This document shows, in pieces, positions 54,863 to 64,000 of a stretch of DNA of 64,000 bases. A program made the translations under genes and the position numbers. A model generated the notes under the pieces. The model worked only from the letters and a program-made list of their open reading frames with translations. It did no database searches and was not told the DNA's origin. The DNA comes from Homarus americanus. Its lineage: Eukaryota; Arthropoda; Malacostraca; Decapoda; Nephropidae. Where the stretch lies: positions 62,001 to 126,000 of the forward strand of contig NW_024722158.1 of NCBI RefSeq assembly GCF_018991925.1, given 5' to 3'. Each line of letters begins with the position of its first letter. Positions within the stretch are counted from its first letter, which is position 1.

Positions 54863-54864
<2 letters not shown>
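54257..54864. other. A/T-rich sequence with dispersed AACCGTT and AACGGT words
   Basis: No gene. AACCGTTAA, GAACCGTTATAACAACGG, TTAACCGTTAAAA, AACCGTTAACGG, AAACCGTTGATTATAACGG and others occur in both orientations, far more often than expected by chance. They suggest decayed flanks of the decamer array. A GGTGGGGA-rich patch lies at about 54,495-54,570. Confidence 0.7.
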
Positions 54865-54927
<63 letters not shown>

Positions 54928-54988
54928 AAACGCCATCACTACACATTACCTAACATAGAGATTTTATGACCAGACTCTCATAAGGTGA

Positions 54989-55034
<46 letters not shown>

Positions 55035-55036
55035 CT
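54865..55036. repeat. (GA)n and (GT)n microsatellites
   Basis: (GA)n at about 54,865-54,922 and (GT)n at about 54,992-55,034, with a short spacer. Confidence 0.97.
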
Positions 55037-55104
55037 CATTAACATACACAATCATTAGACAATCGTGTCGGTCCTGATTCACTCTCCCAACACTCACACC
55101 TCGG

Positions 55105-55370
55105 AACTAACCTAACCTAACCTAACTCAACCTGACCTAACCTGACCTGACCTAACCTAACCTAACCTAACCTGACCTAACCCAACCTAACCTAACCTAA
55201 CCTAACCTGACCTAACCCAACCTAACTCAACTCCCAACCTAACCTGACCTAACCTAACCTAACCCAACTAACCTAACCCAACCTAACCTAACCTGACCTA
55301 ACTAACCTAACCTAACCTAACCTAACCTAACCTAACCTAACCTAACCTGACCTAACCTAACCTAACCTAT
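55105..55370. repeat. Interstitial (CCTAA)n with CCTGA and CCCAA variants
   Basis: About 50 pentamers, mostly CCTAA with interspersed CCTGA and CCCAA. It starts the first copy of the tandem duplicated unit. Confidence 0.96.
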
Positions 55371-55446
55371 GGACTCTTAACAGTTAAAACAAGAAGCTAT
55401 AGGCAGTGTGGTTAAATCTGAGGTGAACTAATTAGACCCACGAGGA

Positions 55447-55615
55447 AAGGTAGTGGAGGAGGAGAGGAGGAGGAGAGGAGGAGGAGGAGGAGGAGGAGGA
55501 GAGGAAGAGGAGGAGAGGAGGAGAGAGGAGGAGGGGAGGAGGAGGAGGAGAGGAGGAGAGGAGGAGGAGGAGGAGGAGAGGAGGAGGAGGAGGAGGAGAG
55601 GAGGAAGAGGAGGTA
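55447..55615. repeat. (GGA)n array, copy 1
   Basis: GGAGGAGAGGAGG-type purine repeat of about 170 bp; its counterpart in copy 2 is more than twice as long. Confidence 0.95.
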
Positions 55616-55739
55616 GAAGCTGTCAGTATAATACGGTCGTTTATTACAGTATTCTTCGTCTTGTTTATACACTGGTTTACCCTCTCAAGTCTTTCATTTA
55701 TTCTCCCTCTCTCTCTGTTATTCTGTGTCTTTACCTCTT

Positions 55740-56450
55740 GTAGGGAGGCCGTAAGCTTTATCCCATAACGTGTGAAGCTGTTGTAGGGAGGCCGTAAGCT
55801 TTATCCCATAACGTGTGAAGCTGTTGTAGGGAGGCCGTAAGCTTTATCCCATAACGCTGTTGTAGGAGGCGCAGCTATCCCATAACGTGTGAAGCCTTGT
55901 AGGAGGAGGCCGTAAGCTTTATCCCATAACGTGTGAAGCTTTGTAGGGAGGCTGTGTTTATCCCATAACGTGTGAAGCTGTTGTAGGAGGCTGTTTATCC
56001 CATAACGTGTGAAGCTCTTGTAGGAGGCCGTGCTTTGTCCCATAACGTGTGAAGCTCTTGTAGAAGCTGTAAGCTTTATCCCATAACGTGAAGCTTTGTA
56101 GGGAGCCGTAAGCTTTACCCCTAAACGTGTGAAGCTCTTGTAGGGAGGCCGTGCTTTTATCCCATAACGTGTGAAGCTCTTGTAGGGAGGCCGTAAGCTT
56201 ATCCCAAAACGTGTGAAGCTCTTAGGGAGGCCGTAAGCTTTATCCCATAATGTGAAGTCTTGTAGGGAGGCCGTAAGCTTTATCCCATAATGTGAAGCTC
56301 TTGTAGGAGGCCGAAGCTTTATCCCATAACGTGTGAAGCTCTTGTAGGGAGGCCGTAAGCTTTATCCCATAACGTGTGAAGCTTTTGTAGGAGGGTAAAG
56401 TCCCAAACGTGAAGCTCTTGTAGGAGGCCGTAAGTTTATCCCATAACGTT
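55740..56450. repeat. 43-bp minisatellite, copy 1
   Basis: The unit is GTAGGGAGGCCGTAAGCTTT, ATCCCATAACGTGTGAAGCT, CTT or GTT; it contains AAGCTT. About 17 units, many with short deletions. Confidence 0.96.
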
Positions 56451-56454
56451 TATC

Positions 56455-56800
56455 GGTGTGTGAAGGAAGGAACGTGTTATCCGGTGTGAAGCGAAGGAAC
56501 ATGTTATCGGTGTGTGAAGCGTGAAGGAACGTGTTATCGGTAGCGTGAAGGAACGTGTTATCGGTGTGAAGCGTGAAGGAACGTGTTATCCGGGTGTGAA
56601 GCATGAAGGAACGTGTTATCCGGGTGTAGCGTGAAGGAACGTGTTATCCGGTGTGAAGCATGAAGGAACGTGTTATCCGGGTGTGAAGCATGAAGGAACG
56701 TGTTATCCGGTGAAGCATGAAGAAACGTGTTATCGGGGTGTGAAGCGTGAAGGAACGTGTTATCGGTGTAGCGTAGGAACGTGTTATCGGGGTAAGGTGA
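56455..56800. repeat. 30-bp minisatellite, copy 1
   Basis: The unit is GGTGTGAAGCATGAAGGAAC, GTGTTATCCG, about 12 copies. It shares ACGTG and GTGAAGC words with the adjacent 43-bp array. Confidence 0.95.
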
Positions 56801-58540
56801 AGGATAAACGGGGTATTAGCGACGTAATCAGACACATGGGGTAACACGACTTGGTATTCGCTAAGGGGTAAAAGAATCATGAATATTTCAGCAAAAGTAG
56901 ATATAATATTTTAACATTACAATACACGTGTTTCATAGTCTTTCAACTTGAGACATCACTTAGGTGTTATAAACAGACTTAAATAAAACGTGATGAGAGG
57001 GAAAGAAAATATGGGAATGTCTCTGGAAAATATAACACACTAGAAGGTCCGAGATGCAGAGGTGTTTTATTTATTTATTTTTTTAGTTAATGAAAGACGG
57101 TGACATCAAAGACAATACGAGCTTTGTGTACACGAGTGGTGTCATCCTTACTCAACAATACGTCAAAGGTCGTACCAGCATCTGAGGACACGTGCACAAG
57201 GACGAAACAATAACAAAGTAATATGAATTGGTGAAATAAAGTCACGTTGCAAGTTGGAAATTACAAGAGAAGATTTACGTGACCTGGATGGGTGTGCAGC
57301 ATGGAGATGACACTCCGTTGACAGTTGCCTCTTCAGCCCCCCATAGTAACCTGTACACTTGACGCTGTGTTTGATGACTAGGTACTGACACTTGTCCCTT
57401 TGTGTTTTAGTTTGTCTGTCAGTTTGAACGTTTTTGTCCATTCAATGAGTCACCTTACCAGCGTGTCTGTGTGTAGTCAGGCGCATCACAAACACCCGTG
57501 TTAAGAGGAATAAATTCACCACACACACACACACACACACACACAGGGCAACAAAACATTAAGTGAACATACTTTTTTACTTATCAGGCCCACGAGGTGC
57601 TCATATAACTTTTTTTTCCTCAAGGTTAGAAGTAAATAGCTTTACACGTTTCATATCAGGTTTTCTTGTTCACACGACACATTCTGAGGAAATTGTGAAG
57701 ATAAGATAATATAAATCAGAATATCCAGGAACTATCACCTGACCTGTCCACGTGTAGCGATAAGTAGCCTCGTATATCCTACAGCGATAACCGGTGTTTC
57801 GTGCGCCGCTACAGTACCTCCTGCAGGGAATATCGGCTTCAGTTACTGCTAGTGCCCGCTATTTAGGGCCAGAGTATAGTTATTTGGAAAAGTTGCGTAC
57901 TATCACAATTATTCCTAACAGGCATTACCTACCTGTAATTTGTACGTCTGTTTGGTAGTTATTCATATATACACAGCATTTGTGTTTATGAAATATCTGC
58001 AGGAAAACATTTAAATTACCGATTGTTTTAATGACTTTATATATTCTGGGGGACTGTATAATAACACAAATTTAGCTCTGTGTTGATAATTCTAGTTAAT
58101 GAGCAGCTGTGAGAGGAAAAAAGATGTAGGTGTTAGTTAATACTGCAGGAATAAGTGGTGGTAGTAGAACATGACTGAGGTGTTTACAGCTGGTCAGTGC
58201 AGCGCGTGTGACACCATCGAGTGGGCTTGGTTCTATACAGTCCCCCTCACTAGTGCGTTTACAGGGGCTCGTCATATAAACATTCCTCAGATCATTACAT
58301 TGAGATATTTGTTTTAATATTGTTTTACTTTGATTCTACAGTATGTTTATTATTGAGAGTTTCCTCATGTCGAATATAAACAAACACAACGTTGCCACAC
58401 TGCATAAAACCTGACGACCCCTGTAAACGCACAAGTGAAGGAGGACTTTACTACTAAATGGCTCATCCTCCCAAATAATACACCTTCGCCACCATTTTAT
58501 TACCTTAAAATTAAATATCTTAATACATAAGTAGCTACCC
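56801..58540. other. Unique part of the duplicated unit, copy 1
   Basis: Ordinary sequence without convincing host genes. A 92-codon minus-strand frame at 57,163-57,441 is broken by a one-base deletion in the second copy, which argues against function. (CA)n at about 57,521-57,545 is about half the length of its counterpart at 62,437-62,487. Confidence 0.6.
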
Positions 58541-58544
58541 TAGC

Positions 58545-58870
58545 TGTGTTGAGTTAGTTGAGCCGCAGATCTATGCGGCATTCGTAACTTTGCCTCATAG
58601 TCAATATCTGCAACTGTTGTCGGCTTTGGGGCCGATGCTCGTTTCCCTGAGGCAGAGCAAAGCCGACCTAAGGAGAGGAAGGACAGTCGACATCTCATCC
58701 AGGCTGTAACATAACTGGGCTGCTGCTTCTGTTTGGAATCACCTCCACGAGTCTGGCGTAGAAGCATCTTGCACTTGGTCCCATCCCACCAGAGGTTGTG
58801 AACACTAGAGGAGTGAAGCTGCCTTGATCAACGTTCTGAATTCTCTCCCCATATGCCCTTATTTTGTCGT
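58545..58870 (-). pseudogene. Retroelement-derived ORF 3' fragment, frameshifted (copy 1)
   Basis: Minus-strand translation reads DKIRAYGERIQNVDQGSFTP, then LVFTTSGGMGPSARCFYARL, a frameshift, then QPSYVTAWMRCRLSF and a decayed LLRSALLCLRETS. The pattern GSFTPLVF-TSGGMG-(x)n-QPYS-WxRCRLSFSLLRSA-xCxRGxR is the conserved C-terminal end of reverse transcriptase-type proteins that are very common in marine invertebrate genomes; I recall the motif but not a firm clade name. At least two frame breaks are present, so it is dead. Confidence 0.75.
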
Positions 58871-58929
58871 TAACAGTAGAGAAAAGTAATACTAATTTTA
58901 ATTACATTATTTCTCCAAAACAAAGAGAA

Positions 58930-59097
58930 CTTCTGGTTAATACTGTTTATTCTGGTTAATACCTGTTTATTCCGGTTTATACTTGGTTATTCTGGTTTAT
59001 ACTTAGTTATTCCGGTTTATACTTGTTTATTCTGGTTTATACTTGTTTATTCTGGTTTATACTTGTTTATTCTGGTTTATACAAGTTTATTCTGGTT
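58930..59097. repeat. 20-bp minisatellite TTTATTCTGGTTTATACTTG, copy 1
   Basis: About eight units, with early variants TCTGGTTAATAC and TCCGG. Leads directly into the CCTAA array of copy 2. Confidence 0.94.
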
Positions 59098-59435
59098 TAG
59101 GTCTAACCTGACCTAACCTAACAAGACCTAACCTGACCTAACCTGACCTAACCTGACCTAACATAACCTAACTCAACCTAACCTAACCTAACCTAACCTG
59201 ACCTAACCTGACCTAACCCAACCTAACCCAACCTAACCTAACCTAACCTGACCTAACCTAACCTAACCTGACCTAACCTGACCTAACCTAACCTTAACCC
59301 ACCCAATCCCACCTGACCTAACCTGACCTAACCTAACCTAACCTAACCTGACCTAACCTAACCTAACCCAACCCTAACCTAACCTAACCTAACCTAATCC
59401 TTAACTGGACCTAACCTAACCTAACCTGGACTCTA
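59098..59435. repeat. Interstitial (CCTAA)n with CCTGA variants, start of copy 2
   Basis: About 65 pentamers, slightly longer than the copy 1 array and with the same CCTGA and CCCAA variants. Confidence 0.96.
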
Positions 59436-59504
59436 ACAGTTAAACAAGAAGCTATAGGCAGTGTGGTTAAATTGAGGTGAACTAATTAGACCCACGAGGA
59501 AAGG

Positions 59505-59872
59505 TAGGGAGGAGGAGGAGGAGGAGGAGAGGAGGAGGAGGAGGAGAGGAGGAGGAGAGGAAGAGAGGAGAGGAGGAGAGGAGGAGGGGGAGGAGGAGGA
59601 GGAGAGAGGAGGAGGAGGAGGGAGAGGGAGGAGGAGGAGGGAGGAGGAGGAGGAGGAGGAGGAGAGGAGGAGGAGGAGGGGGAGAGGAGGAGGAGGGAGG
59701 AGGAGGAGAGGAGGAGGAGGGGAGGAGAGGAGGAGAGGAGGAGGAGGAGGAGGAGAGAGGAGGAGGAGAGGAGGAGGAGGAGAGGAGGAGGAGGAGGAGT
59801 AGGAGGAGGAGAGGAGGAGAGGAGGAGGAGGAGGAGAGGAGGAGGAGGAGGAGGAGAGGAGGAAGAGGAGGT
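59505..59872. repeat. (GGA)n array, copy 2
   Basis: About 370 bp of GGAGGAGAGGAGG purine repeat. Confidence 0.95.
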
Positions 59873-59989
59873 AGAAGGTCAGTATAATACGGTCGTTTAT
59901 TACAGTATTCTTCGTCTTGTTTATACACTGGTTTATTCTTCTCATAAGTCTTTCTATTTATCTCTCTCTGTTATTCTGTGTCTTACTTT

Positions 59990-61380
59990 TGTAGGAGGCC
60001 GAAGCTTCCATAACGTGAGTTTGTAGGGAGGCCAAGCTATCCCATAACGTGAAGCTGTTGTAGGGGCCGTGTTTATCCCATAACGAAGCTTGTAGGAGGC
60101 GTGTTTATCCCATAACGTGGCTTTGAGGAGCAAGTTTATCCCATAACGTGAAGCTGTTGTAGGGAGGCCGTAGCTATCCCATAACGTGAAGCTGTTGTAG
60201 GAGGCCGTAAGCTTTATCCCATAACGTGTGAAGCTGTTGTAGGAGGCCGTAAGCTTTATCCCATAACGTGTGAAGCTCTGTAGGAGGCTGTGTTTTATCC
60301 CATAACGGTGAAGCTGTTAGGAGGCCGTGTTTTATCCCATAACGTGAAGCTTTGTAGGGAGGCCGTTTATCCCATAACGTGAAGCTCTTGTAGGGAGGCC
60401 GTAAGCTTTATCCCTAACGTGTGAAGCTCTTGTAGGAGGCTGTAAGCTTTATCCCATAACGTGTGAAGCTGTTGTAGGGAGGCCGTAAGCTTTATCCCAT
60501 AACGTGTGAAGCTGTTGTAGGGAGGCCGTAAGCTTTATCCCATAACGTGTGAAGCTCTTGTAGGGAGGCCGTAAGCTTTGTCCCATAACGTGTGAAGCTC
60601 TTGTAGGGCTGTAGCTTTATCCCATAACGTGTAAGCTTTGTAGGGAGTAAGCTTTATCCCATAACGTGTGGCTCTTGTAGGGGCCGTAAGCTTTATCCCA
60701 AACGGTGTTGTGAGGCCGTAAGCTTTATCCCATAACGTGTGAAGCTCTTGTAGGAGGCTGTAAGCTTTATCCCATAACGTGTGAAGCTGTTGTAGGCCGT
60801 AAGCTTTCCCATAACGTGTAGCTTTGTGGGGCCGCTTTTATCCCATAACGTGTGAAGCTGTTGTAGGAGGCCGTAGCTTTATCCCATAACGTGTGACTCT
60901 TGTAGGGGGCTGTTTTTCCTTGGGGGCCGTAAGCTTTATCCCATAACGTGAAGCTTTGTTGGGGAGGCCGTAAGCTTTATCCCATAACGTGTGAAGCTCT
61001 TGTAGGAGGCGTAAGCTTTATCCCATAACGTGTGGCGCTCTTGTAGGGAGGCTGTAAGCTTTATCCCATAACGTGTGAAGCTGTTGTAGGGAGGCGTAGC
61101 TTTATCCATAACTGTGAGCTCTTGTGAGAGGCGAAGCTTATCCATAACGTGTGCTCTTGTAGGGGCCGTAAGCTTTATCCCAAACGTGTGAAGGTTGTAG
61201 GGAGGCCGTAGCTTATCCCATAACGTGTGAGCTCTTGTAGGGGAGATCGTGTGTTTGTAGGAGGCCGTAGCTTTTCCCATAACGTGTGGGTCTTGTAGGG
61301 AGGCCGTAAGCTTTATCCCAAACGTGTGAAGCTCTTGTAGGAGGCCTGTATCCTGTGAAGCTCTGTGGGGGAGGCCGTAA
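59990..61380. repeat. 43-bp minisatellite, copy 2 (expanded)
   Basis: The same unit as 55.7-56.4 kb, about 33 copies, roughly double the array in copy 1. Short deletions are frequent throughout. Confidence 0.96.
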
Positions 61381-61389
61381 GATAAACGT

Positions 61390-61730
61390 TTATCGGTGTG
61401 GAAGCGTGAAGGAACGTGTTATCCGGGTGTGAAGCGTGAAGGAACATGTTATCCGGGTGTGAAGCGTGAAGGAACGTGTTATCGGTAAGCGTGAAGAACG
61501 TGTTATCGGTGTGAAGCATGAAGGAACGTGTTATCCGGGTGTGAAGCGTGAAGGAACGTGTTATCGGGTGAAGCATGAAGGAACGTGTTATCCGGGTGTG
61601 AAGCATGAAGAAACGTGTTATCGGGTGTGAAGCGTGAAGGAACGTGTTATCGGTGTGTGAAGCGTGAAGGAACGTGTTATCCGGTGTAAGCGTGAAGGAA
61701 CGTGTTATCGGGGTGTGAAGCGTGAAGGAT
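61390..61730. repeat. 30-bp minisatellite, copy 2
   Basis: About 11-12 units of the GGTGTGAAGCATGAAGGAAC, GTGTTATCCG repeat. Confidence 0.95.
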
Positions 61731-62434
61731 AAACGGGGTATTAGCGACGTAATCAGACACATGGGGTAACACGACTTGGTATTCGCTAAGGGTAAAGAAT
61801 CATGAATATTTCAGCAAAAGTAGATATAATATTTTAACATTACAATACACGTGTTTCATAGTCTTTCAACTTGAGACATCACTTAGGTGTTATAAACAGA
61901 CTTAAATAAAAACGTGATGAGAGGAAGAAAATATGGGAATGTCTCTGGAAAATATAACACACTAGAAGGTCGAGATGCAGAGTGTTTTATTTATTTATTT
62001 TTTAGTTAATGAAAGACGGTGACATCAAAGACAATACGAGCTTTGTGTACACAGGTGGTGTCATCCTTACTCAACAATACGTCAAAGGTCGTACCAGCAT
62101 CTGAGGACACGTGCACAAGGACGAAACAATAACAAAAGTAATATGAATTGGTGAAATAAAGTCACGTTGCAAGTTGGAAATTACAAGAGAAGATTTACGT
62201 GACCTGGATGGGTGTGCAGCATGGAGATGACACTCCGTTGACAGTTGCCTCTTCAGCCCCCCATAGTAACCTGTACACTTGACGCTGTGTTTGATGACTA
62301 GGTACTGACACTTGTCCCTTGTGTTTTAGTTTGTCTGTCAGTTTGAACGTTTTTGTCCATTCAGTGAGTCACCTTACCAGCGTGTCTGTGTGTAGTCAGG
62401 CGCATCACAAACACCCGTGTTAAGAGGAATAAAT

Positions 62435-62489
<55 letters not shown>

Positions 62490-63483
62490 GCAACAAAACA
62501 TTAAGTACAGCAGACATACTTTTTTACTTATCAGGCCCACGAGGTGCTCATATAATACTTTTTTTCCTCAAGGTTAGAAGTAAATAGCTTTACACGTTTC
62601 ATATCAGGTTTTTCTTGTTACACGACACATTCTGAGGAAATTGTGAAGATAAGATAATATAAATAAGAATATCCAGGAACTATCACCTGACCTGTCCACG
62701 TGTAGCGATAAGTAGCCTCGTATATTCTCCAGCGATAACCGGTGTTTCGTGCGCCGCTACAGTACCTCCTGCAGGGAATATCGGCTTCAGTTACTGCTAG
62801 TGCCCGCTATTTAGGGGCCAGAGTATAGCTATTTATTTGGAAAAGTTGCGTACTATCACAATTATTCCCTAACAGGCTTTACGTACCTGTAATTTGGTAC
62901 GTCTGTTTGGTAGTTATTCATATATACACAGCATTTGTGTTTATGAAATATCTGCAGGAAAAACATTTAAATTACCGATTGTTTTGAAAAATTGACTTTA
63001 TATATTCTGGGGGACTGTATATACAAATTTAGCTCTGTGTTGATAATTCTAGTTAATGAGCAGCTGTGAGAGAGAAAAAAGATGTAGGTGTTAGTTAATA
63101 CTGCAGGAATAAGTGGTGGTAGTAGAACATGACTGAGGTGTTTACAGCTGGTCAGTGCAGCGTGTGACACCATGAAGTGGTTTGGTTCTATACAGGGCAC
63201 TAGTGCGTTTACAGGGCTCGTCATATAAACATTCCTCAGATCATTACATTGAATATTGTTTAATATTGTTTTACTTTGATTCTACAGTATTTTATTATTG
63301 AGAGGTTCCTCATGTCGAATATAAACAAACACAACGTTGCCACACTGCATAAAACCTGACGACCCCTGTAAACGCACAAGTGAAGGAGGACTTTACTACT
63401 AAATGGCCTCCATCCTCCCCTAATAGCCACACCTTCGCCACCATTTTATTACCTTAAAATTAAATATCTTAATACATAAGTAG
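61731..63483. other. Unique part of the duplicated unit, copy 2
   Basis: Collinear with 56,801-58,540, differing mainly by one- to few-base indels and a longer (CA)n at 62,437-62,487. No conserved frame between the two copies. Confidence 0.65.
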
Positions 63484-63489
63484 CTACCC

Positions 63490-63810
63490 TAGCTGTGTTG
63501 AGTTAGTTGACAGCAGATCTATGCGGCATTCAGTAACTGTTGCCTCATAGTCAATATCTGCAACTGTTGCGGCCGATGCTCTCGTTCCCCTAGGGCAGAG
63601 CAAAGCCGACCTAAGAGACAGTCGACATCTTATCCAGGCTGTACTATAACTTCTGGCTGCTGCTTCTGTTTGGATACATCCACGAGTCTGGCGTAAGCAT
63701 CTTGCACTTGGTCCCATCCCACCAGAGGTTGTGAACACTAGAGGTGAAGCTGCCTTGATCAACGTTCTGAATTCTCCCCATATGCCCTTATTTTGTCGTT
63801 AACAGTAGAA
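63490..63810 (-). pseudogene. Retroelement-derived ORF 3' fragment, frameshifted (copy 2)
   Basis: Counterpart of 58,545-58,870. Reads IKAASPLVFTTSGGMGPSAR, then a frame break, then YSTAWIRCRLS, LRSALLCPRGTRASA and TVADIDYEATVTECRIDL. It carries different indels from copy 1, so the two copies have decayed separately or carry separate consensus errors. Confidence 0.75.
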
Positions 63811-63864
63811 AAAGTAATACTAATTTTAATTACATTTTCTGCACAAAACAAAAGAGAACTTCTG

Positions 63865-63957
63865 GTTAATACTGTTTATTCTGGTTAATACTTGTTTTTC
63901 GGTTTATACTTGTTTATTCCGGTTTATACTTGTTTCTTCTGGTTTATTCTTTTATTC
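63865..63957. repeat. 20-bp minisatellite TTTATTCTGGTTTATACTTG, copy 2
   Basis: About four units. After GTTTATTCTTTTATTCG the similarity to copy 1 stops, marking the probable distal end of the duplication. Confidence 0.9.
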
Positions 63958-64000
63958 GACATACATAGGGACAATGGCAACTTATGGAGGGCTAATAGTC

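Larger units (their letters stand above)
55105..59097. repeat. Segmental tandem duplication, copy 1 (about 4.0 kb)
   Basis: The order in this copy is CCTAA array, a short unique segment (GAAGCTATAGGCAGTGTGG), GGA array, 43-bp minisatellite, 30-bp minisatellite, about 2.1 kb of unique sequence with an RT-family pseudogene, and a 20-bp TTTATTCTGG array. The same order recurs directly downstream as copy 2. Shared unique segments align base by base with few differences. Confidence 0.95.
59098..63957. repeat. Segmental tandem duplication, copy 2 (about 4.9 kb, may continue)
   Basis: Each component of copy 1 follows in the same order and orientation. The offset is about 4,056 bp at GCTATAGGCA and 4,949 bp at GTAGCTACCC; the difference is almost entirely expansion of the GGA and 43-bp arrays. 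Confidence 0.95.

Noticed and set aside
57163..57441. 92-codon minus-strand frame in the duplicated unit
   Set aside because: The duplicate at about 62.1-62.4 kb has a one-base deletion that breaks it, and no domain is recognisable.
55105..59435. CCTAA arrays as a true telomere
   Set aside because: They are internal, with variant pentamers, flanked on both sides by other sequence and repeated with the duplicated unit.

Overview
This window looks like gene-poor DNA from an arthropod nuclear genome, most likely a crustacean such as a decapod. Three things point there: many interstitial TTAGG/CCTAA tracts (the arthropod telomere motif), abundant decayed non-LTR retrotransposons, and an extreme load of microsatellites and minisatellites. 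The species call is inference; the tandem-repeat load is seen directly. Nothing in it looks bacterial, viral or organellar.

The only host coding sequence I can defend is one internal exon of a glutamate decarboxylase gene (Gad1-like) at 47,529-47,765 on the + strand, with a clear 3' splice site, a GTAAGT donor and phase 1 at both ends. It is squeezed between two tandem arrays: a CCATCACCATCAGTACTCA-type array ending just upstream and a 51-bp minisatellite starting about 25 bp downstream and running for about 5.2 kb. No neighbouring Gad exons are recognisable, so much of the window may be Gad intron.

Layout: 0-5 kb, a truncated CR1/Jockey-type LINE, then CA-rich and GGA-rich arrays. 5-12.4 kb, mostly single-copy non-coding DNA interrupted by a 50-bp minisatellite and a GTGGTG array. 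12.4-21.6 kb, three more LINE fragments and a run of minisatellites, including a 31-bp family with a nine-monomer higher-order repeat. 22-31.5 kb, CT-rich, CCACCATCACCACAATCTA-type, GTCTGT and G-rich arrays, with a minus-strand RTE/craniofacial-type LINE nested in one of them. 32.0-33.3 kb, a non-autonomous TA-flanked long-TIR element. 33.5-38 kb, 46-bp and 20-bp minisatellites. 39-45 kb, more arrays, a CR1/Jockey-like LINE, a foldback element and a TAA-flanked PIF/Harbinger-like element. 45-53 kb, the Gad exon and its flanking arrays, with a LINE nested in the downstream array. 53-55.4 kb, CT-rich, GT, AACCGTT and CCTAA arrays. 55.1-64 kb, a head-to-tail duplication of a 4-5 kb unit.

I found no operon-like or defence-like system. 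The most interesting signals are structural: the exon wedged between two arrays; two unrelated LINE coding regions sharing the same roughly 90-base 3' tail; nested insertions with target-site duplications; higher-order repeats; a decanucleotide array of Myb-like sites; and a repeat combining CCAAT and CRE-like motifs. Many array interiors are full of small deletions while their edges are clean, so some apparent divergence may be consensus error in the assembly.
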